From Amorphophallus konjac (lineage: Eukaryota > Streptophyta > Magnoliopsida > Alismatales > Araceae), in the NCBI GenBank assembly GCA_022559845.1, contig CM040125.1, positions 291,634,200 through 291,698,199 of the forward strand: a stretch of 64,000 nucleotides of DNA, in the 5' to 3' direction. The notes under the pieces were generated by a model. That model searched no databases and was not told the origin of the DNA. It saw only the letters and a list, made by a program, of their open reading frames with translations. This document shows positions 44,247-54,141 of the stretch, piece after piece; position 1 is the stretch's first letter, and each line of letters opens with the position of its first letter. The position numbers and the translations under genes were made by a program.

Positions 44247-46763
44247 TTAGGCCTCTGGCCCACCCTGAAACTTGGAAGTGGAAGGCTCATACGGTCTGCC
44301 CCCGGCACCCTTGGCAACGGTCGACCCTGGCACTGATCCCACCGGCGTGGGAACTACCTCGGTTGCGCGCCCTCCCGAGACATCCGGAGTTGGTGACCCC
44401 TCAGACGAAGAGCCCCCCTGATCTTCTTCCTCCGACGCAGAGGAATAGGAGGATGACAAGTCCGAGTCATAGCATTGCCTGGACGGGAAATTGATTGTCT
44501 CAGACGCCTGCTCCTCGGCATAAGAGACGGCCCGGTCGTTGCCTTGTTTGAACCCCTTACGGATGCCTCGGCGAAGCGCTGAATCATAGTAGGGGAGGGC
44601 AGCCTCCTTAAGGTCGACCCGGTAGGCCTCTGAGCATTTGTACTGCTCGAGCGCCTTCGCCTCGACCGATCCCACCCTACCAGCGAGCTTGGCCTTCTCC
44701 CGCTCCACCTCGGCTAACCTCTGCTCGACCTCAGCCCTCTGCTTCTCGGCCACCGCCGCCTGCTCCTCCGCCTCAGCCCGATCAGCCTCGGCCTCCTGCC
44801 CAAGGCGCTGGGCTTCCTCCGCTCAGTCCACCAGCTCGGCACGCTCGGCCTCCCACCTGCCATCTAGCTCGACGTGAGCAAAGCGCTCCTCTTCAAAAAG
44901 CCTGCTCTTCCTCTCAAGCGATTCACGGGCCCTAGCTAGTTGCTCGGACAATGCCCGAGCCTCCACCTGGCTCGCCCGTGCCAGCTCCCTAACTGAGGAA
45001 AGCTCACGCCGAAGCCCATCACGCTCCTCAGCGAGCCGAGCCATCTTCCTGTCAGACCCACCAAGGGTCCAGGCCAGGTTCCCCCGCTCTGACTCCGCCC
45101 GAGCAAAAGCTTCTGCCAGAGTGGCCCCCATCTGGGCCAGGACCAAGCCGCCCTCCATAACCGTCTCGAGGGCCACAGACGGGGAGTGCTGCCTATCTCC
45201 CCTCTTCACCTTCGCGGCTATACCGTGACATACTTGATACAGAGGGCCCTGGATGCCGAGCCTTTTCAAGGCCGCCGGAATAGAGCCCCCCTCTTCGGTC
45301 GGCATCCCGCCGGACGGCCCAGATCGAGCCGCGGATTTGTGCGCCCCTCGTGCCTCTGTCGGTCGGGGCTGCGTCGCCTTTTCTCGCGACCCCCCAGCCT
45401 GGACCGGTTCGACACCTGCACCGCCACCAGGAGCGCCGCCCACCTCCGTCAACGCCCAAATCTCGGCCGTGGTCCCAGCGTCACCTGCCTCGTCTACGGC
45501 CCCCTCGGCTCCTACCGAGGGGAGAGCCGGGCCAACACCGCTGCCAATCGCAGAAGCAGCCTCGGCCCCCTCGGCTTCCGCCGAAGGGGGAGCCGAGCCA
45601 GCATCGTCACCGACCGCAGGAGCAGCCCCAACCTCCTCGTCCCCCTCTTGCTCGGTGGGTGGGAGAGCTCACCCAGTAGGGTCGGCCCCATCATGCTCGG
45701 CGGAGGGGTGAGCCGCGGCAAGGTCTCCTTTGACTGTGAGAACGACCCCGGCCTTCTTGGCCAGCTTCCTAGCCTTCACGGCGGCCCGGATCATGCCCTC
45801 GATGGGATCCTTGCGCTTGGACCACCGCGACCCGGAAGATTCAGCCTGGGCCGCCCCCTTGCCCTTATCTTTGGCTCGGGAGCGACCCGTGGGAGCAGCC
45901 GACTCATCGACAGCCGAGTCATCGCCGAGATCGATCACCTCTGCGGTCTCCTCCAAAGCAGGCCGCCTGGTGTCTGCACAGAAGAAAGATATGATCAGGA
46001 GAAGGAGATGGTCTCAACATCCGGAGAATCCTTGATTCGTGGCGATCGAACCTGCCGACTACAGCCGCGCAAGAAGACATCGCTCGATGTTCTCCGGAGT
46101 AACCAGCTCCTCCGTGGACTGACGACGCTTTAGTAAAATGATCGCGTACTCCTCCACGTCCGGAGAAAACTCGTCTTGCCTCGGAGGAATGTTTGGATGA
46201 AAATTGGGGATTACAGAACATCTCCAAGTCTCCTCCACCGAGAGGATCCCCACCCAGAAGAACTGAGTTTTCTATCCCTTGTGCGAAGAATCCTTCGCGG
46301 CCAAGGAAATACAGCTCCTATTCCGCCTCGCCTGGATGAAATAGAAGCCCTTCCCAGCCGAGGGATGCGCCTTCAACTCAAAAAAATAGTGAAAGAGGTC
46401 CAAGGAAGGAGGAACTCTGCATTGACGGTAGAGGATGCGAAAGGCGGAAAGAAGAAGATAAAAGTTGGCTACCAACTGTACGGGCACCAACTGAAAGAAA
46501 TTGAGAAGTTTGAGAACAAAGGGCTCAAAGGGAAGGTGGAACCCGCCCTTCCACGACAGTAGAAAGGTGCAGATATGGCCTGTACGAGAGTCCAAGCTCG
46601 ACTCGTGCGGGGCAGCCGCGATGAAGGAAAACTTGTGGGGCAGACAAAATTGGTTCTCCAGTCATTTCACCTCTGCCTCCCCCAGTTTGCAGCAGTTTGG
46701 AGCCGCCGCCCTCACCGCAGGCTCGCCCTCCCACTCTTCGACATCCGGACACTGATCCGCCAT
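44247..46763 (-). pseudogene. Element F antisense ORF (aORF; plant-transposon-type N-terminal domain, coiled-coil C-terminal half)
   Basis: Read leftwards from ATG 46763 (MADQCPDVEEWEGEPAV). The N-terminal half has FHLPFEPFVLKLLNFFQLVP, QLVANFYLLLSAFRILYRQC and SLDLFHYFFELK, characteristic of the 'putative plant transposon protein' domain of Tat aORFs (Pfam Transposase_28). An intron is likely at 45974-46051. After it come DTRRPALEETAEVIDLGDDS, a basic SKRKDP segment, then a long Glu/Arg/Ala-rich coiled coil (44823-45452, then 44500-44753) and the end motif QCYDSD followed by an acidic-Ser tail. Breaks: TAG just before the donor site, TGA near 44823, and frame changes in the N-terminal half. 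Large sense-strand ORFs at 45186-46133 are its shadows. Its function is unknown. Confidence 0.82.
45974..46051 (-). other. Predicted intron in F aORF
   Basis: Minus strand: donor gcag|gttcg, acceptor tttcttctgtgcag|ac, 78 bp, with a pyrimidine-rich 3' end. Joining gives codon g+ac (Asp) and continues the frame TRRPALEETAEVID. Position and phase agree with the intron in H. Confidence 0.65.
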
Positions 46764-47151
46764 GGAATCTAGAGAGGAACTTGAAGAAAGACGCTCCCGG
46801 GACCCCGAAGACTCTGGAGGAAGGGGAAGCTGTCGGACTGCCTCTACAGTTATCTCTGCCAATACTGTGAACGCCGCTGTAAGCCTCTGCTCTTCCGTCG
46901 TGTCCTTACGATGCATCAAAGAGCCCCAAAAGCAAGCATGAAGGAAAGTTAAACCCTAAAAACGGAGGGAGTCTGGAGCGACGATAAGCGCGCAACGCCT
47001 ATATTCCCAGGCGGAAGGTGGTGCGTCATTCCGACCTCCGAGAAAAGGGGGGCCCTTCAGTTCAAATCCATCAAGATCACCATTATTACGGGCCCAGGTG
47101 ACCACGACACGTGGCTTACTAACACCGCCAGATCTCCACCCACCTGAGCCA
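46764..47151 (-). other. Element F aORF upstream region
   Basis: The minus-strand frame stays open upstream to 46919, so translation could begin earlier. Nothing else is recognised. It ends with the target copy agcca (47147-47151) of solo LTR I. Confidence 0.5.
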
Positions 47152-47199
47152 TGTTGTGTCCCTGTGGTTTTGATGATAGCAAACACTATAAGTCATCAT

Positions 47200-49030
47200 C
47201 TGTTTTAGTCTGCATACTGTTTGAGTCTGCATATAAATCTGTTTGAATCTGCATAGTCATCATCTGTTTTAGTCTGCATACTGTTTGAGTCTGCATATAA
47301 ATCTGTTTGTGTTGCATATGAATGTTTCATTGAACATCTTATCTGAATTACATAACCAACGAGCAGGCTGAGGCTGTGTGTTGTGTGCATTGGTGCATTT
47401 CATAATTGTTGATGCATTTCATCATTGCATTTTATCTGGATTGTTTGATGTTAGTCTGTACAATGGGTGATGCTGCTATACCCTTTCAGCATAGTCTGTA
47501 CATCCGTAGACAGCCTGCCTGAACTTTATTGAATGAAGTCTATACACTTGCCAACATGTCTCTCATGCATTATGTCTAAAGTCCATACATTGTCTGGACA
47601 CACTCAAGTCCATACATTGTACTGTCTACACTTTGTTGCAGCTAATCTGAACATTCTTTAGTGAAGTCTATACATCATCAGTGCATGAGCGTCTTACAAG
47701 TCTATACACTGTCTAGACTCATGCATTTCATAACTATGCTCAGGCTAAGTCTGTACAGAGCCTTAAGTCTGTACAGAGCCTTGTTCATCGTGTGCTAAGC
47801 ATTTCCGAAGTCTATACATCGTGTTTCACTCACGTTCATCTTTGTTCAAAGTCTGTACAACATTTTGGCTAGAATGCAGCGTCTCATGTTAAGTCTGCAC
47901 TACATGCATCAGTGCATTAACAAGTCTATACATCGTGCTTGCATCGTCTCTCAAGTCTGTACAGGGTTTGTCTAAAATGCATCGCCTCTCAAGTCTATAC
48001 AGGGTTGGCCTAGAATGCATTCACTAAAGCCTATACATTCGTCTCTAAGGCAAAGTCTACACATCGCATGCATTGCACACTGCAAGTCTGTACAGCCCAA
48101 GTCTGTACATCCGACCGTCTCATTCAGCGTCTCACTCTTGCAAGTCTATACATTGCTTCTAGCATGCACGGGTTCAAGTCTATACATTACTTATCTTTAC
48201 CTACGTTCAGACACCAAGTCTACACATCACCGTGTTCACTTGTTTCAAGTCTGCACATTGGTTCAGGCTTTCGAAGTCTGTACATTGGCCTTCAAGCTTT
48301 CCAAGTCCGTACATTGGCCTTCAAGCTTTCCAAGTCTGTACATTGGCCAAGTGTCTTATGCTTTGAAGCTTTATCAAGTCTATACACTCGTTGGCTAGCT
48401 GTTTCAAGTCTATACACTCGTTGGCTAGCTGTTCAAGTCTATTCACTCGTTTTCAAGTCAGCAAGTCTGTACATTGGCTTCTCATGCACATTCACACTTC
48501 AAGCCTACACACTGGTTGCCTGCATCTCATGCAGTTAAAGTATGTACACTCGTGAATGTAATGTCTGTACATTCATTCTCGCTGTACATACTAGCAAGTC
48601 TGTACACACTTCAGCACTCAAAGGCTGAACGTTCTTCAAGCTTAAGTCTATACATTGTGTTGCATCATTGCACGCCAAGTCTATACATAGTCTGGCTGCC
48701 TGCACACCATGTCTGCACATCGGTTGCACAGCACAACTAAGTCTATACATCCAGTTGCATCGCATGTCTACAGAGTCTAGACATTCGTCCCACAGCCTGC
48801 AGCTAAGTCTACACAGCCTCCACAACAAGTCTATACAACGTCCCAAAGCTGCGCAGCAAGTCTATACATTGCTGCCAGCCTACACGCAGAGTTTGTACAC
48901 TGCGTCCGCCAGCCTGCATGCAGCAAGTCTATACATCGCTGCTAGCCTGCAATGCAGAGTCTGTACACTGCATACACACTGCATCCTTAAGTCTAAACCC
49001 TGCTGCTTTTATATGAAGTCTATACAGCCT
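47200..49030 (+). repeat. Array of about 50 AAGTCTRTACA words
   Basis: Variants of aagtctataca and aagtctgtaca (also gtctacaca, gtctgcaca, gtccataca) occur roughly every 34 bp, all in the same orientation, separated by unrelated 20-40 bp spacers. ORFs in this stretch (for example 48015-48538) are by-products of the array. Confidence 0.9.
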
Positions 49031-49186
49031 GTGGCTTGTACATTGACTGAACTCTTCATTAAACCTGCAGGTGTCTGGGCACGTGATCCGAGGTTGGCAC
49101 CTGGCACGTGATCCGAGGATAATGCCCTAATTGTTGCTGCTATAAATGCGAAGCTTCTTCCATCAGAAGAAGACTGATTGAGTGAT

Positions 49187-49330
49187 CGAGATAGAAGGAA
49201 AGAGCTGCAGAGAGGCAGAGAGCAGAAGAAGAAGAAAGAAAGAAGAGAGAAGCTGAGAGCCAGAGTGAGAGAGCAGAAGAAGAAAAAGAAAGAGAGATGG
49301 AGAGCTCGTGAAGAAGAAGAGAAGCTTCGT
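49187..49330 (+). repeat. Purine-rich (AGA/GAA) tract in LTR I
   Basis: A low-complexity run of agaagaag and gagag. It lies just downstream of the TATA box, so it would be in the transcript leader. Confidence 0.85.
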
Positions 49331-49479
49331 TTGTCATCACTGGACTTTGGAACAGATCCAATCCAGTTTGCTCCTGCGAGAGCTACCTTGTGCATTTCTT
49401 TTTCCAGCTTTCAGTTGTTGCGTTTTTGTTTTCTCTTTTTAACTGTTCACAGTTGTTCTTCCGATCCTCTAGTGTGAGG

Positions 49480-49890
49480 TCGGGTTCCCTCCGGTTTGGA
49501 GGAAGAGAGACTTGCGTCTCTGGTTACCTGTGACTGGGTGTCACTGGTTGTTCCCCTCCGGTTTGGAGGAAGGGAGGTTCGAGACCTCTGGGTTGCAAGT
49601 GGCTGGGAGTCACTTGTGGGTTCCCTCCTGGTTTGGAGGAAGGGAGATTCGTCTCCGGTTCTGGTCTTGTGGGTTGCAAGTCCAGGTGTTCCCACCTGGT
49701 GTGGAGGAAGAGAGACTTCGGTCTCTGGCTTGCTAGTGACTGTGTATCACTAGTGGTTTCCCTCCGGTGTGGAGGAAGAGGGGAGGTTGTTCCCCTGGTC
49801 AAGCTGTGTGGCAGCATTTGTTGTAGACTGAGTCTGTTGTTCTAGCCTTGCTAGTGGAAGCCTCACTCCGGTTTGGAGTGAGGGGTGGAT
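49480..49890 (+). repeat. Tandem repeat, about 65-85 bp unit, with inverted core
   Basis: About six copies of a unit centred on ttccctccggtttggaggaa, in which the two arms (ttccctcc and ggaggaa) are nearly complementary. Each is followed by gagactt/tctct and a gtgactg...tcac segment. Confidence 0.85.
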
Positions 49891-50171
49891 GTAGGTCTGT
49901 GGACCGAACCACCTAAAAATCTTGGTGTTCACTTGTAGTTTGTTTTTGTACTTATGTGTTCTTTTCATTGCTGCGCACATTAGATGCTTGCTTAGGATCG
50001 TGTGAGGGCTAATTCAATTGTGCTGTCTTGCCGAGATCATTCTAACTATTCTCAGTATATTTCATCAACTATTTTTAATTCCGCATTTTTGAGCATTAGA
50101 GTTTTAATGAGGCAATATTTGAAGAGGGATACATTCACCCCCCCTCTGTATCCGGGCCTTGGACCCTATCA

Positions 50172-50245
50172 AGCCACGCTGGTCCAAAACCCTAAACAGC
50201 TACTCTTCCGAGCTTACTAAAGCTCAGGAGCAGGAGGGGGACAAG
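50172..50245 (+). other. Element F 3' untranslated end and polypurine tract
   Basis: The sequence gctcaggagcaggaggggga followed by caag directly precedes the 3' LTR start at 50246. The purine tract (about 50226-50245) is the plus-strand primer. Confidence 0.75.
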
Positions 50246-51004
50246 TGGAGAGGGGGATTTCTGTAGCTCATTTAAGAGCAGCCGAACTAGGTCCGTCAGG
50301 ACCAAACAAGGCCCAACTCATCCAAGTGACAGCCCCGCAGGGCCCACTTAGGATAAGAAGCCAAATAAGATTACTCGGGATCAAACCCTTCCTCGACGGC
50401 CCTTAGGCTCGGAAGGCCCGAACGTCAGTCAGAACGGAGGAAGACCCATGCCCGAGTTATCCCCTCACCGGGATAGAGGCAAGCGCTCAACGCCCACTCT
50501 GACCCATCTTCATCCGAGCTATGCCTATTGCCCGGATAGGGTTGTCACCCTTCATGCTTGGGTTTAACCGACGATTGCTTATCCACTCTGCCGTTAAGGA
50601 CCCTTTATGAGCAGGAGTTTACGAGGATAAGGGACCCCTGACTCCTCAAGGCTATAAAGATCCCACGTTGAGGACATAACTCCCGCCCGAAACTCCTCAG
50701 CTTACGGGACTCATGAGGCTTGTGCACTATTTAAACCTGGGACTCCCTCCCGTGGAAGGTAAAGGCCCAACATACGCCTAAAACTCCCTGAGCAGGAACC
50801 ACTTCACCACCTTGGTGTAGAGGGATCTCGTGCATCTCTTTCCACCTCCCTTCATAGCTTCCACCATTGCTCTACTGACTTAGGCATCGGAGGGTTTACC
50901 CCAGGGAAGCATCCCTGGGCCCCCTGATCCGTTTCCCTTTCTTACAGTTCACTATCCGGTGATCATCCCCCAGCTCATGTCCAGCGCGAGATCACGCCTC
51001 TTCA
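50246..51004 (+). repeat. Element F 3' LTR
   Basis: 759 bp, TGGAGAGGGGG...CGCCTCTTCA. It matches 29970-30750 except for a 22-bp absence near 50650 and roughly 6% substitutions in the part compared. Confidence 0.95.
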
Positions 51005-51006
51005 GT

Positions 51007-51018
51007 TGGTATCAGAGC
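51007..51018 (+). promoter_or_regulatory. Element C primer-binding site, separated from its LTR by F
   Basis: TGGTATCAGAGC. F inserted at gttgg, which overlaps the first three bases of this site. The duplication leaves a full site on the right, but 21 kb from the C 5' LTR end at 29959. Confidence 0.93.
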
Positions 51019-51230
51019 CTAAGTCTCAGGACTTAGGGAAAAGAGTCACGTCATAGGATAAGTCCAAGGCTTAAGCACCCCTACCTATGAACTAAGGAAG
51101 AAATTTCCTCACCTATGCGAGAATTGGATAGAGTCCATGATAAGATAGTTAATTAGTTTTAAGATTAATCTCTTTCTAATTTCATGAGAATTAATAATTT
51201 GTTATTTCTCTCTGGTACCTCATTATTACA

Positions 51231-51914
51231 ATGGCTCATTGCATAGATTGGGATGGCATGCAACAAACGGTTGCCGGCCTTACTCAGACATTACAAACTA
51301 TGGCCCAGGCAGGCGCAGGGGCGATGGCTGGTGACTTGCATCACAATTTCTGGAGCTTAAACCCTCTGCGTTTCTACGGTTCTTCTAATCTAGATGAGGC
51401 AGAAAACTGGATAGATGAAATGAATCGCATCTTCGATGTTATCCAATGCACGGATCAAGAAAAAGTGTGTCTCGCAACCTTCCAACTCAATAAAGATGCA
51501 CGCACATGGTGGAAATCAGTACCTGTACCTCAGGCAGATGCACCTCACACGTGGGAAGGATTTCTCACATTATTCTGTGCTAAGTACTTTTCTGAGCATG
51601 TTAAAGAAAGAAAGGCTGTAGAGTTCACCTCTCTTCGTCAGGGAATGATGACAGTTGCAGATTATGAACTTCAATTCTCCAGGCTAGCACCTTATGCACC
51701 GCATTTAATCAGTACCGATTTATTGAAGGCTAACCGGTTTATGGACGGGTTACGACCCGATTTTATTCAGCAGCTCGGGACCCAAAACATTCGTACCTAT
51801 GCGAAAATGGTCCAGCGGGCATATTTATGTGAGAGGACCTTAGAGAAGGTCGAGAAATTGAAAGGAAAAGGAGAAGAGTCCAGCCGACGATCTGATCAGC
51901 GTTATAAGAAATAA
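51231..51914 (+). pseudogene. gag: Element C gag, truncated
   Basis: 227 codons from ATG 51231 (MAHCIDWDGMQQTVAGLTQT). The capsid core is complete: FYGSSNLDEAENWIDEMNRI, CTDQEKVCLATFQL, WWKSVPVPQ, FSRLAPYAPHLIS and GLRPDFIQQL. A TAA at 51912-51914 stands where CAA (Gln) fits, before KFSITEPYKSRD. The frame then continues to KNKKVKEE near 52010, where a deletion joins it to the end of RT. The zinc knuckles are lost. Confidence 0.9.
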
Positions 51915-51945
51915 AAATTCAGTATCACGGAGCCTTACAAAAGCC

Positions 51946-54060
51946 GTGATAGCAAGACGAGATCTAGGAGCGGGAACGGTGGAAGTTCCCCGAAGAATAA
52001 GAAAGTTAAGGAGGAGGTTCATAAAGGATTTCTCAAAGATTGCTGATCCTTTGACAAGAATTACAAGAAAAGGAAATCCTTTTGTATGGTCAAAGGATTG
52101 TGAAAAGAGTTTTCTAACTCTTAAGGAACATCTGACGACATCCCCTATATTATCATTGCCCGTTGAAGGTGGTGGATTCGAAGTATATATGGATGGGTCT
52201 AGCATTGGCTTAGGGTGCGTCCTCATGCAAAATGGAAAGGTAATTTGCTATTCTTCAAGACAATTGAAACTTCACAAAGAGAATTATCTTGTGCATGACT
52301 TAGAATTGGCAGCCATTATATTTGCCTTAAAAATTTGGCGTCACTACCTTTATGGAGAGAAATTTACCATTTATTCAGACCACAAAAATTTGAAATACTT
52401 ATTCTCTCAAAAGGAGCTAAATATGAGGCAGGGGAGATGGTTAGAATATCTCAAGGACTTTGATTTTGCTATTCAATATCATTCTGGCAAGGCTAATGCT
52501 GTAGCCGATGCACTCAGCAGGAAGCCAATAGGAAAATTGTCAAGTCTCATGGTTAGTATGACTAACCTTATTTCTCAATTTACACAGCTAAATTTGAATA
52601 TTGATATGAAGAAAGAAGAGTGTTTCATAGCTAATATCCAAGCTCAGCCTACGTTAATAGAGGATCTGGTCAAGCTGCAAAATGATGTTCCCGTATTACT
52701 GGAGATTAAAGCCAACATAGAACAGAGGCCGGATTTTTCTGTTTCCAATGACGGAAGATTGCTATTTAAGGGCAGAGTGTGTGTACCAGATCATGAGGAT
52801 ACGAAGAAACTGATCCTAGAAGAAGCACATAAGTCCAAGTACACCATTCACCCTGATAGTATCAAAATGTATCAAGATCTCAAAAGAAATTTCTGGTGGC
52901 CCAAGATGAAGAGGGAAATAGTTGATTTCGTGTCCCGCTGTCTCACTTGTCAACAAGTAAAGGCAGAGCATTTAAGACCTGTAGGTAAATTACATCCCTT
53001 AAGATATTCCAGCATGGAAATGAGAGAGTATAGGGATGGATTTCATTATGGGTTTACCTAAGACCAGGGGTGGACACGATGATATCTGGGTGATCATAGA
53101 CCGATTGACTAAATCTGCACATTTTCTACCAATAAAAAGTCGATGGTCTGTGGATATTCTAGCAGCATTATACATGAGGGAAATTGTCAAATTACATGGT
53201 GTCCCTGTCGCTATTATATCTGATAGAGATCCTCGATTCACATCATAGTTTTGGAAGGGTCTTCAACATTCTCTAGGGACTCGACTGAACTTTAGCACAG
53301 CGTTTCATGCACAAACTGATGGTCAAACAAAAAGGACAAATCAAGTGGTGGAAGATATGTGCAGGGCTTGTGCTATTGATTTTGGAGGAAGTTGGCATGA
53401 TCACTTGCCTCTGGTAGAATTTGCATATAACAACAGTTATCAGGCCAGCATATGGATGGCACCCTTTGAAGCTTTATATGGAAGAAGCTGTAGATCACCA
53501 ATATGTTGGAATGAAATAGGGGAAAGGTAATTTCTAGGCCCCGATATTATCAGGGATTCTTTAGAAAAAATTAAGCTCATTCGAGAAAGATTACAGATAG
53601 CACAAGATAGGTAAAAATCTTATGCTGATAATTGAAGGCGCGACTTGGAGTTTCAGGTAGGAGATCATGTGTATCTGAAGGTTTCTCCGGGATGTGGTAT
53701 TCGAATATTTGACATCAAAGGCAAGCTAACTCCAAGGTTCATTGGCCCATTTGAAATTCTCGAAAGGGTCGGTGAAGTGGCTTATAGATTGGCTTTACCT
53801 CCACAATTAGCAGGAGTTCATGACGTATTTCATATCTCTATGCTGAAAAAGTATGTATATGATCCGTACCATGTTATCACTTACGATAATTTGGAGATTC
53901 AGAAGTATATGACATACGAGCAAACACCAATAAAGATTCTGGAATGGGAAGTGTGTCAACTAAGGAATAAAGCTATTCCTATGGTCAAGATTCAATGGAA
54001 GAAATCATGGCCACTTGAAGCAACTTGAAAAATAGAATAAGCCATGCGGAAAAGATTCTC
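51946..54060 (+). pseudogene. pol: Element C pol remnant: RT tail, RNase H, integrase, chromodomain
   Basis: From 52015 the frame reads [20 protein letters not shown], the last part of RT. RNase H follows ([18 protein letters not shown], where the usual YTDAS reads YMDGS; then SDHKNLKYLF), then the integrase zinc domain ([31 protein letters not shown]). After a frameshift near 53030 comes the core ([22 protein letters not shown]) and the C-terminal part with GPF module and a chromodomain that stops at EAT. In-frame stops after TS, GER, DR, ADN and EAT all fit single C-to-T or G-to-A changes from Gln, Gln, Gln, Arg and Trp codons. It is not functional. Confidence 0.92.
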
Positions 54061-54127
54061 AAAATTATTCAACTGTAAGTACACCCTCCATATAATCCAT
54101 GTATTGAATTTGGGGACCAAATTCTTC

Positions 54128-54141
54128 TAAGTGGGGGAGGG
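54128..54141 (+). promoter_or_regulatory. Element C polypurine tract
   Basis: taagtgggggaggg immediately before TGTAGTGCCC. Confidence 0.92.

Larger units (their letters stand above)
47152..50171 (+). repeat. Solo LTR I: Ty1/copia SIRE-like, 3.0 kb
   Basis: It starts TGTTGTGTCCCTGTGGTTTT followed by gatgatagc and ends ...attcaccccccctctgtatcc and ggaccctatca, both typical of SIRE-type copia LTRs. A perfect target duplication agcca flanks it (47147-47151, 50172-50176). There is no internal coding region, so it is the product of LTR-LTR recombination. A TATA box (gctataaatg) is at about 49139-49148. Confidence 0.88.
29970..51004 (+). mobile_element. Element F: Tat-type Ty3/gypsy element with antisense ORF, carrying G and I
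   Basis: Its LTRs start TGGAGAGGGGG and end CGCCTCTTCA (29970-30750 and 50246-51004). A perfect duplication gttgg flanks it (29965-29969 and 51005-51009). Tat assignment rests on a non-Met primer site, a second RNase H of the archaeal type after the usual one, no chromodomain, and a long antisense ORF between pol and the 3' LTR. Element G interrupts RNase H and solo LTR I sits near the 3' end. All main ORFs carry stops. Confidence 0.93.

Noticed and set aside
45186..46133. 315-aa plus-strand ORF in F
   Set aside because: It lies opposite the aORF coiled-coil and exon 2. High GC removes stops from the other strand. The minus-strand frame has the family motifs and a homologue in H.
47200..49030. 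CRISPR-like array (short repeat, variable spacers)
   Set aside because: The word is only 8-11 bp, varies in sequence, has irregular spacers and lies in a plant retrotransposon LTR. There are no cas genes.
48015..49111. Plus-strand ORFs of 127, 156, 88 and 147 aa
   Set aside because: They are made of repeated SLYI/VYTL peptides encoded by the AAGTCTRTACA array, so they are by-products of the repeat.
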